This document shows, piece after piece, positions 1 through 8,300 of a DNA stretch of 39,683 nt; positions within the stretch are counted from its first letter, which is position 1, and each line of letters starts with the position of its first letter. Source of the DNA: Mesaphorura yosii (lineage: Eukaryota; Arthropoda; Collembola; Poduromorpha; Tullbergiidae); contig WIXG01000551.1 of the NCBI GenBank assembly GCA_009869945.1, forward strand, positions 1-39,683, read 5' to 3'. A program made the position numbers and the translations under genes. The notes under the pieces were generated by a model. The model was not told where the DNA came from. It saw nothing but the letters and a program-made list of their open reading frames with translations, and ran no database searches.

Positions 1-1
1 G

Positions 2-600
2 CTCTGGACCTTGCTCCAGCTCTTCATTCACGGTATAGTAGTAGAAGTTTTACTTCCATACGTGCACCTTGCCGTTGTGTTGTCCATTGGCGCCAATCGC
101 TTCTTGGTCGAAATGTGGCGCCCTCACGCGGAAACTCGCCTCAAGCCTCAATACCAAACGGACCAATACTATTTCAACGTCTAGATTTTCTTCTACAAGG
201 GCACCCATCTCCTCAACGACTTCCTAACCACGATTTTGCCCATCAACTACGTTCTGTGCGCCTCAGTTATTGTAACGTCCGGCTATTACCTAATCCAAGG
301 ACAATTGAGTCCATCCTATCGGCTTTTGCTGGCGATTGTGACTCTATTCCCATTGGTTGATATGCTGATCTCAGCTTTTGCGGGAGGTGAGATGAGTGAC
401 AAATTTACAGAACTCAAGACAAAGCGAAAGCGGGACAATGAAAATATGCAGTCCAAGTACACCGGGCCTGCCATGCTGCCCTGCCTCCAACTTGCGTTCG
501 TGTCGGCGGTTTTACAAAGTTCTCGAGACACACTCCACTTCAGCTGCTTTATCAAGTCGTGGATGCATTAGTCACGCTTTTGTGTGCGACTCACATCTGA
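2..600 (+). pseudogene. chemoreceptor (gustatory-receptor-like) remnant, 5' end outside window
   Basis: Reading from base 2 gives a hydrophobic multi-pass protein that ends in a receptor-like tail. The frame is interrupted by a TAG at 182-184 and then shifts near 445-470: the first frame runs through base ~450, while the conserved C-terminal block (motif RACHAALPPTCVRVGGF, then a last transmembrane helix ending at the TGA at 598-600) is in another frame. The same 'C-x-PL-hydrophobic-G' block followed by a terminal helix ends the intact receptors at 2946, 24303 and 27542, which is why I place it in that family. A 24-nt GT..AG stretch at 387-410 is too short to be an intron. It is either a decayed receptor or a gene with assembly errors. 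The N-terminal half lies outside the window. Confidence 0.6.
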
Positions 601-841
601 AAAATGTATTCGACCTTTTTTTTAAAGTTGGTAATAATAATGGGGTTGGTGCAGTTTTCCCTTAATTTTATTTGCTTTTAAGAATTCAATTGAATGTAAT
701 TAAATCTTCACTTGAGCTCAATGCTGTCAATTACTGCAATTTAACTTCGTTAAGCACGGAGTTAATGAACCTTACTGATTACATTTTAGTCAAGAATAAA
801 TTAAATTCCTTTCTGAACCGAATTATTTGCAAACGTGCAAT
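601..841. other. AT-rich spacer, no gene seen
   Basis: This stretch lies between the receptor remnant and the convergent crystallin-like gene. It is AT-rich and has no open frame with protein-like composition. It includes an AATAAA at about 796-801 on the + strand, which could serve as the receptor's poly(A) signal. Confidence 0.5.
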
Positions 842-1534
842 TCAGGCAAGGCACTCTCGGCGGATTGACTGAATTGAATTGGGTGGCACACCAATCGAGT
901 TTAGGTCGTAGACGAATGCAGGCTGATGGAAACACGCAGAGGGAATTACCACCGTAGTCTGGAAGGTCGTACAGGGTCCAGCCATCGGACCGGGAGCCTG
1001 TGACCAGGATGGAGGTGTGGCTGCCATTGAGCACCAGCAGCGTCTTCAGTGGTGTACTCTTCCGCCGCCTGGAAGTGGCTGCCCGTATACAGGGTCAGGG
1101 AAGGCTGTCGGTAGTCTACGGGGGATCCTGCGTACCGGAATGAACTGATTGCGGTGCTAACCGCGCCGAAGTTGATACAACGCGATTGTTCAGAGTCTCC
1201 TCCATACAAATACTCCATCCGTGCATTTCTAAACACATTGTACTTCACAAAGTCGTAAAAGAGCCAACTGAAATGAATTAGTTGCATTAATTAGTTAATT
1301 AGGCGGCGGCGTTGTAAGTTTGGTACGCGAAACTTAGCCTCCTCGCAAACACACGGATTGCGCACGATTATTGAACTCGTACTCGTTCAAATCGGGCACG
1401 TAGACCGCTTCCAAGTGGAGCGAAGCTCCGGTCCACTGTTGGCCCTCGTACAATGTGAGCGATGGTGGCTCGGCCAACGCAAGCACGGTTGAGCAGATAC
1501 ACACCACCACATTCGTGAAAAGTGATGATGACAT
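842..1534 (-). pseudogene. secreted beta/gamma-crystallin-like protein, broken
   Basis: Starts at 1534 with a signal peptide (MSSSLFTNVVVCICSTVLALA). Exon 1 (1534-1338) encodes one Greek-key motif (PSLTLYEGQQWTG to NNRAQSVCLRG). Exon 2 from 1267 encodes three more: one opening WLFYDFVKYNV, one opening PSLTLYTGSHF and one opening GWTLYDLPDYGG. This makes two beta/gamma-crystallin domains of two motifs each. Three defects are visible. The donor after exon 1 reads CTAAGT instead of GTAAGT (1337-1332), although the acceptor at 1268-1270 and the phase fit exactly. Single-base frame changes occur near 1047 and near 912. The stop is at 842-844. Beta/gamma-crystallin domains bind Ca2+ or act structurally; a secreted arthropod form has no known fixed role. 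It is decayed, or the assembly carries indels. Confidence 0.6.
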
Positions 1535-1544
1535 GATTTGTTTT

Positions 1545-1823
1545 GCAAGTGAATGAATCCTCCAATTTCATGCTCACGAGGTCGAAGGGCGAGCACACTA
1601 TCTCCACATGGGCCACATGCCCCGACGTAGGCGTCAGTGAGCTCCCGATTCCACAAATTGAGGACGTGTCGTCTTTCGGACGCCCTGTGTTCAGGTGGGC
1701 GTACTCGGGCTGGCGCCAGAGGGAGCCACGTTGCGGAGGGTCCGACACTCGCCCGTGGCCAGCTGCCCACGGTAGGACACACGTCAGAAAGCCGATACAA
1801 ATGCACAGCAGCAAAAGGTTCAT
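1545..1823 (-). pseudogene. AA15-type lytic polysaccharide monooxygenase, N-terminal fragment
   Basis: Starts at 1823 with a hydrophobic signal peptide ending ...WAAG, followed by a mature N-terminus HGRVSDPPQRGSLWR. This matches AA15 LPMOs, whose first histidine is part of the copper-binding histidine brace. A frame change near 1645-1660 leads to the next AA15 hallmark, ACGPCGDSVLALRPREHEIGG (the C-x2-CGD loop and the conserved (N/H)E-x-GG element). Nothing recognisable follows: the second histidine and the C-terminal two thirds are missing, and the start of the crystallin-like gene (1534) begins where the LPMO homology ends. AA15 enzymes oxidatively cleave chitin or cellulose in arthropods. 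This copy cannot be functional as it stands. Confidence 0.65.
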
Positions 1824-2016
1824 CTTGGATTTTGCTTGAACGGTTGAAAATGGTTACAAAACAGAAGCTGAACCCGAACTGGTTTTATTGGAAACATTTT
1901 AATCCGCATGTCAATCCTGAGCAGATATTCTTGACTTTACTGATCGATGCTCTTGTATTGATTGACGGAGCTTAGTCCCAACGACACTTGCTGTATGTTA
2001 TGCGCAGTTAGTTGGT

Positions 2017-2024
2017 TATAAATA
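2017..2024 (+). promoter_or_regulatory. TATA box of the NPC2-like gene
   Basis: TATAAATA lies 64 bases upstream of the ATG at 2081, with room for a start site about 30 bases downstream near 2048 and a short leader. Confidence 0.5.
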
Positions 2025-2080
2025 CTTCAAATATGCAGTCATGGGGCTTTGATTCATAGCATTTGGCACACAGTTTCAAA

Positions 2081-2595
2081 ATGCATCACAAACGTGCTCT
2101 TCTAACTCTGATCATCGCTTTAACGACCGGCGGAGTTTGGGACTCCGAAACCTCAAACGGGTCCAACAGCATCATTGAAAAGTTGAAAAAGACCAATTTG
2201 ACTTCGCGTGCCATTTCTGGAGTCAAGGATTGCGGTGCTGGTGTCGCCTCCAGCGTTGCTCTACGTTTAGAAGACGATAGGGGCTCGATTTGTGACTCGG
2301 CGCCGTGTTCTTTAAATCGTGCTAGCAGGTTAACGCGTCGATTGACTTTACGCCTTCGGAACGACACCCACAATTGACCCTGCGTACCGTTCTGGTCCAA
2401 GAAGCCCAGCTGATGGCACTGCACGATGGTGTCCGAGTCCCTGACAGCGCTGTAAACCCCGAGAAGACCTACACACTCAATTTCTCGTTCCAAGTGCCCG
2501 CTTTTGGGTTGCGAGGGAGTTCCGAGCTTAGAATCAAATTGTACGAGAGTTATGTGTACGAAATCTGTTTAATTCTTCCTGTAGATATTGCCTGA
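2081..2595 (+). pseudogene. NPC2/ML-domain secreted lipid-binding protein, one frameshift
   Basis: Starts at the ATG at 2081 with a signal peptide (MHHKRALLTLIIALTTGGVW). The mature part shows ML/NPC2 features: an early DCGAG cysteine, a CDSAPCSL cysteine pair, an FTPSERHPQL segment (family FTP motif), and a C-terminal EICLILPVDI matching the family ending C-x-hydrophobic-PV. The first part and the FTP segment are in different frames; the shift lies between about 2320 and 2341, and no acceptor AG precedes the second part, so an intron does not explain it. NPC2-like proteins carry sterols or hydrophobic semiochemicals, and arthropods have expanded them as extracellular chemosensory carriers, which fits the receptors on both sides. 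It may be functional if the shift is an assembly error. Confidence 0.6.
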
Positions 2596-2609
2596 ATTAA
2601 TTTGCAAGT

Positions 2610-2615
2610 AATAAA
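2610..2615 (+). terminator. poly(A) signal AATAAA
   Basis: AATAAA begins 15 bases after the NPC2-like stop codon. The stretch from here to 2945 is AT-rich and shows no gene. Confidence 0.45.
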
Positions 2616-2945
2616 CCCGTGTGAAGTTTATTCTTAGTGCATACACATGAGAATTGGCCCAGAATTTTGGCTGTTTGCGATTTGCAAAAAAATCTATGCG
2701 GTCATCATCGTCAGAAAACCACGTCGGAATATTTACACAGGCTTATATGTCAATCTTGAAGGTTAATTAGAGTTTGCCTGTCCTGACCATGATTGAGTCC
2801 TGATCGACTTGTAAAATTCGGATCCGTCTTTAGAATTTTGAAGACCATATTAATTTAATAGATAAGTGGAAAGAGCCCGTTTTAATTAAAATTACCCATT
2901 AGAGAGACTTAATTAGTTATCGACCGTCCTGCACAAGAAGTAGAC

Positions 2946-4130
2946 ATGCAAATAACACTTTTGCCATCATTGTCAGAGATGCTACTGACCAAGTTGGAGG
3001 AGCGGCTCTTTCTCCAGAGCCTGAAATCGAGCACTCGCTCTGCCGTCTTTCCATTTGACTGGAATCAGAAAGAGCAGCAGTTGTCCATCACAAAATCTTG
3101 GTGGAAGTGGGTCAGATATTATGTTAACTTTGTTTCAAACGTGACCTGCGCCGTGCATTTGCTTCGAGTCGGGTTTCCCTACCCTGAAGAGGATCTGAAG
3201 CATGTTGCGGGCTTGTTGTCTGCATTTGTCCATCTGCAAACAGTTGCCGTTCAAACATTCCTGTGCCCATGCTGGCTCCTGGCGAGATCGCATTTGGTTG
3301 AGTTTCTGAATCTCACCAAACAACTCCAACTGGTCATCAAGCGAGAAAAGCTGAGCCTCAATGCCAATGCGAACAAACGGCCGAGTTTAGGAGAAGGATG
3401 TCTTCAACTCATCATTTGGCTCACTGGTCCATCCGCAGCTGAATACGCGTTAAGCGTGCTTCTGACCCACGGCGCGCCGTTCCATTTGGAGGCGATACTG
3501 CCCCCAAACCTGCCCCGAAATGTGCTAACATTCATCGGCTCATCTCTGGCCCATGCATACATAGGCCTTCAAGTAATTCAGCTGGTCAAGTTTTCATTCG
3601 GGGTCGGATACGTGTATTGTGTGACGTCATCACGAATGCTAAAGGAGCTGTGCGACCTCGCTCCGGACCAACCAAAGGATGCAATTCGCAAATATCAAAG
3701 CCTTGCAATTCTAAACAACATGTTTAACCGTACAGTCGGGTCGACACATGTTCCACTCGTCAAATTGGTCGCCGAAATTTTGTCACCGATCGCCATCGCC
3801 ACGACCATCAAAATTAGCCATCGCCAGCAGCCGATCATTCTTCTGCTCGGAATGCTGCTCATTGTTGTAGTGTCGGGACTGCTCGAATTTACGCCCATCG
3901 GACCCCTGGCCCACACCAACCAATTGGCAACGCACTTTAAGGACCAAGCATTTCGACAATCAGGACAAGGATGGGATAAAGAAGAAGCCAAGCTCATTGC
4001 AAAAATGAAGAGAACATGTCGAGTCCTCAGAATTCAAGTTGGCTCCCTGTACTTTGTAGATCGTTCACTCATTCTAACGATGCTCAAGTTCCAGATTGAT
4101 GCTGTAATCTTCATTCTACTTAATATTTAA
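2946..4130 (+). CDS. seven-transmembrane chemoreceptor (gustatory-receptor-like), intact
   Basis: Single uninterrupted 394-residue frame with about seven hydrophobic segments and short loops, the expected size for an insect-type gustatory receptor. After the sixth helix comes the block CRVLRIQVGSLYFVDRS, then a last helix ending in ILLNI and the stop. The corresponding block appears in the other three receptors of this window. The classical TYhhhhhQF signature of insect GRs is absent; FQIDAV sits at that place. There is no intron. The start at 2946 is the first ATG, and a second at residue 12 (MLLTKLEERLF) is an alternative. Ligand unknown. The neighbouring NPC2-like gene fits a chemosensory setting. 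Confidence 0.7.
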   Translation: MQITLLPSLSEMLLTKLEERLFLQSLKSSTRSAVFPFDWNQKEQQLSITKSWWKWVRYYVNFVSNVTCAVHLLRVGFPYPEEDLKHVAGLLSAFVHLQTVAVQTFLCPCWLLARSHLVEFLNLTKQLQLVIKREKLSLNANANKRPSLGEGCLQLIIWLTGPSAAEYALSVLLTHGAPFHLEAILPPNLPRNVLTFIGSSLAHAYIGLQVIQLVKFSFGVGYVYCVTSSRMLKELCDLAPDQPKDAIRKYQSLAILNNMFNRTVGSTHVPLVKLVAEILSPIAIATTIKISHRQQPIILLLGMLLIVVVSGLLEFTPIGPLAHTNQLATHFKDQAFRQSGQGWDKEEAKLIAKMKRTCRVLRIQVGSLYFVDRSLILTMLKFQIDAVIFILLNI

Positions 4131-4271
4131 ATAGTTGTCACGTAATTAAGTTCTTTACTGGCCTGAACTGTGTATTTTGAGTGGGTAACTGTTTAGTAGC
4201 CTTAATAATTAGCAGCCTATTCGAACTAGAAGCGCAGGAAAACTTTGCACAATTCAAGCGTTAGCTTTGTG

Positions 4272-4348
4272 CTATATGGCAGCCACCATGCCGATCCACG
4301 AACGATGTGCGGGAACAGACGTGTAGACACTAGGATAGCCTCCAGAGC
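4272..4348 (-). pseudogene. orphan last exon of a trypsin-like serine protease
   Basis: A good acceptor (TGTATTTCGCAG, ending 4349) opens a short frame SGGYPSVYTSVPAHRSWIG ending at a TAG (4272-4274). This matches the C-terminal end of S1 serine proteases (GYPGVYTRV...WI). No upstream exon with the catalytic His, Asp or GDSGG was found in the neighbouring few kilobases, so it is either a leftover exon or a chance resemblance. Confidence 0.3.
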
Positions 4349-4399
4349 CTGCGAAATACAATTAAGCAATTAACGCTTTTGGACAAATCAGAACAACTG

Positions 4400-4679
4400 A
4401 TAAATGAAGAGGGGAGAAACCAAGCCGGGAGCCCGCAGCCGAATCCAAACGCAGTGACTCCTACAAGGACCCAAGCCATCCCGACGTAGTAGCCAGAGGA
4501 TTGTACTCATCTCGGTGAAGTAGTCGCGACGGAGTGACATAGTCGTCAGGAATAATTTCCAGGAGCGTGCGCCAAGTTTCGTCGTGGAGGAGCAGGAAGA
4601 GGCTGTAGCCCTAAATAAAACCGGAGAGGAGGACCGAGGTGCCCAAGGCGATGATGAGGCTCCAATTCAAGTTGTCCAT
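4400..4679 (-). pseudogene. fragment of a small multi-pass membrane protein
   Basis: The ATG at 4679 starts MDNLNWSLIIALGTSVLLSG, a transmembrane helix. A TAG follows in frame, then GYSLFLLLHDETWRTLLEII in the same frame. After a one-base shift comes another helix (YYVGMAWVLVGVTAFGFGCG). The arrangement resembles the first half of a four-helix (tetraspanin-like) protein, but no CCG motif is seen and I cannot name the family. The sequence between here and the sugar-transporter start (4700-5036) shows no other gene; a 128-codon minus-strand frame at 4546-4932 has no protein-like features. Confidence 0.25.
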
Positions 4680-5036
4680 TGCAATTTTTACGTAAAGAAG
4701 GGTAGATTACTGTGGTTGCACTGATAAGCTCAAGACACTGGACTGTAAGGTGACGATTAATCGAAATTAAGCTCGGAGATGCATTTGCCAAAAGAAGAAT
4801 GCAAACAACTTCGCGCAAAAGAACGGAAAGATGACATTCTAAAAATAGCTCACTCTCTTTCGAATTTTGCGCTCTTTTCCTGCTCCTTGCTTGTGATTCA
4901 TTCAGACTCAAACGCTCAAGCCAGTCGATCATTTTATATTTACTAGAACAGATGAGCCAGCAGATGATTGATGATCCGGCAATGGCAATTCATCTTCCTA
5001 GAGTAAAGAACAAGTTCCGGGCTCATTACGCCATGT

Positions 5037-5102
5037 GATTATGCAACAAAGGCAAGATGATTTGTGGAGGCAGGCTCTCAAAATAGAACTTGTTGCATAA
5101 TC
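5037..5102. repeat. 13-bp perfect inverted repeat (stem-loop)
   Basis: GATTATGCAACAA at 5037-5049 is exactly mirrored by TTGTTGCATAATC at 5090-5102, with a 40-base loop, about 240 bases upstream of the first sugar-transporter ATG. It could form a hairpin in the promoter or leader, or be a tiny element remnant. Confidence 0.45.
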
Positions 5103-5338
5103 GCAAATCTCCCGACTCCGCGTGCCGTGTCTTCATCTCGACGACCTTCAGTGACTCGACTCCGAGTCCGATTCGCGACGACACAGCCTCCGAAATTCTG
5201 CCAAAACATTCGTATTTGTCTTTTCGCCTTCTTCGCGTCGTCGTCGTCGCACCGAAATTCTTGTCTCATTCTTCTCCAGTCGCAGTGTTCTTGCCAGTCC
5301 ACTGATTGTTGTGTGTGTTGTGATCCCCGGTAACCGAA

Positions 5339-8300
5339 ATGCAGCGATTCGAGCGCGAGACAACGCCAGAGCTGCCCGGCGACGAGCTGCGGGCGCTCAA
5401 TCGAGGCGACGACGGCCCACTCACGTTTCTGCACGTCCCGGAACAGAAATCGGGGTTCTCCAGCTCGAATTCTTCGGCAGCCGACCTCCGCGAGTACGTC
5501 GACGATGCGCCCATCTACAAGTACAGGCCCAGTCTGTCAGCGAGCCGTCAATACGTAAGTGCCTTAAAGCATGGTGTCAACCTTCATAGTTTTCCTTTTC
5601 GCGTTGCTGTTTCAGTGTTAATTAAAATTTGCATCGGCCACTTTCATTGATCTTCAATGCATTCTTGCGAATTTGAATTTTAATGGCTCATGGCTTGACA
5701 AGCGCGAGGGCGATTTTCTTGAGAGACAACAGAAAAGGCTTTTCTAATGACCGAACAGTCAAGTGATTTTGGCGTGTATCATCCGGAATTCATGCACAAC
5801 GTGACGGAATTCCGTATAATGACTAATTAGCCTTCTGTCGTGCCGTCTGTCGTGTTCGAACTTGCGTCATGGCCACGTGAGACGCGATGCAAATTACGGC
5901 GCAAATCGAAGTCACAAATGGCGGAGAAGAGCCAAAGAATGTGAGTCGCGAGTACGAGTACGGCTCCGGTTCTAATTTTAGCATGCATTTGCTCATACAT
6001 ACGTACACTCTCAAAACGAGTAAAAGGTGAACGAGACAGTACAGCCGCGCTGAGACTCGAGACCGACTCGCCTTTGTTTAGTTTACATTGCCAGATAAAT
6101 ATAAACATTGTGATTTTCTACTTTCGAGTACGTCGTGTTTGTAATTTCAATTCACAAAAACTCGTGATCGTGACTGACTCGATTTATAGAACAGCGACTC
6201 TAAAATAGGCGTAAGACGTTTCGTGTTTCAGTTTCGGCTTTTGCACTTGCAAAAATTGGCAAATTCCTCTGACTTCTGGTTTGGTCTGGTTTTCATCTCC
6301 ACCGTGCCTGAATCCTCATTGGCTCAAGTCAGGAGGCTCGGCTGACATTGTGATATTGTGATTGTGCCAATTTCGCGTTTCGCCAATTTGCCAATCCAGC
6401 GCCAGGCACAAGAAATTTTTGCTCGTATTTCACGAGTCTAGATCAGGAATGACGCAACTTCTTTAAACTTTACACACTTCATACAAATTCAATACAGTAA
6501 GCAATTAATGAATGAACTCGCGTCATTACCGCAGTTGTGTGATTGGAATTGTTTATATTTACATTCTGGCCTGGCTTAATGAAATTTATTGACGTGGCTC
6601 GGCCCGATCCGTTCAGACAAGACAAGACAGCGTTTAACGACTTTGTCTTGAGTTTTTCTTATCATGACTATGACGGTACGGAGTTTGGCCATTAGGAATT
6701 TTCCGTCCACAAATTCTTGATTCTCAATTAATTTATGGTGCGTGGCCGTGGCTGCTTGGCTCATTATCTCCTTTTCTCGTTCCTTTTCGCAAATCGAACG
6801 TGTAAGTATATCGTACGCGTGAGGAAATGGATTTGTGGAATTTGCCAGGCGCAAGCCAGGCAGAGTTATGACTCATCACTGACGAGTTGACGCTGACATT
6901 ATCTAAGAAATTGTGCAACAGCGTCCTTCCTCGTCAATGCCTTGCCAATAAATTTTCTGGTTTATCACATGCCTGGCGCGTCGTTCATACTTCATATTCA
7001 AGTTACATCATCGCACCACATTGCATTGCGTACTCGTACTCGTCCTCGTATTTCATCTATTTCCATATCACTTCCTGTTTGCAACCCATGACCTTTCATT
7101 TCCATTTCATCTCAGCATCGCTTATCCCCTGCTTGCTGCTTCTATTTTTAGATTCAAATCTTCTGTACGCGTACGGCACGGCAGGCATTGGCGTAATGAT
7201 TTCTTGATATTGCGTGGGTTTGAGAGAACCGATCGAAGTCACGAGTTGAGTGAGGAGCTGCACACTGATTCGGAGCAAAATGAGGCAAAAATATTGATAT
7301 TTGTGTAATTATTGCCAGAAATTACGCAAATCCGGCAATTCCGGCGATTCGTGGCCAGCAGGAGTCCAGGCAAGGAAATTAGGCAATTTCGCGTATTTTT
7401 TCACGAATTCGCGCATAGTTCAGGATATCAAGCTTCAATTATTGATTTGTCTACCTAAAATAGAAAAGACCGAAGTTTTCACTCCCGATTCAGCGGTTGG
7501 CTGTGATGGGAAAGTTTCGGGTTTCGGCTCTCTTACGTGTTGGTAGCTGGAGAATCAGATGACTAGCTTACTATGCTGTATTCTTGTACGTTGTGCGTAC
7601 AATGATGTACGATTTCCCATTGATTTTCTTTTTCCGTGCGCCGTATTCCGTGTCTACTTTCTCCGCCAAGCAAAGCACAGTACGACGGCGCGGCTCTTTC
7701 TGAGTCGTCCATATGGTGTAATGACCGAGAAATGTTGCCATTGCCATTACTCACAATCGTGCCGACTACGCAGCAGATAACAAAACGGCTCACGGGTGAG
7801 GCTTTTGTTTCTGTTCAATAAATTCAGGGCTAGATTTGTTGTGTTTTACTGGAAATCGAATTACTCATTCACCTTTCACGTAGTCAGTCGTGTGTCGTTC
7901 CTTCCAAATCTCGGTCGTTGATTGATCGTGAATTAATCCGCAAGTCAATGCGATTACGATTACAAAGTTGAAGCCAATCGCAAATAATCTTAATCAGTAA
8001 GTAAACTATACAACATACTACAATGCTTAAGTGACGTTTCTATTTAATTGCAATTGCAATGAATATACGAATTTACCTTTGCAAGCTGCTCTCTAATTAA
8101 TTAACTCCAATCTCTGCTAACTGTTTGGGTGCTGATTCGGTTTGGTGGCGGGTTACGCTATAAGCGTTAAGCGTGCTTAGAAATGCCCAAGAACGAGGTA
8201 AGAGAGCCAAGGGATCAATTAACCATGCTCTAATTAACTACCGTTACTAATTACTAACTCGATGCACCGTACGTAATAATTTTTGTATTTTCCCGCACTT

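Noticed and set aside
387..410. Possible intron (GTGAGA...ACAG) in the first receptor
   Set aside because: At 24 nt it is too short to splice, and the frame is open across it without splicing.
4546..4932. 128-codon minus-strand frame
   Set aside because: No domain, and it overlaps in another frame the more protein-like membrane helices at 4400-4679.
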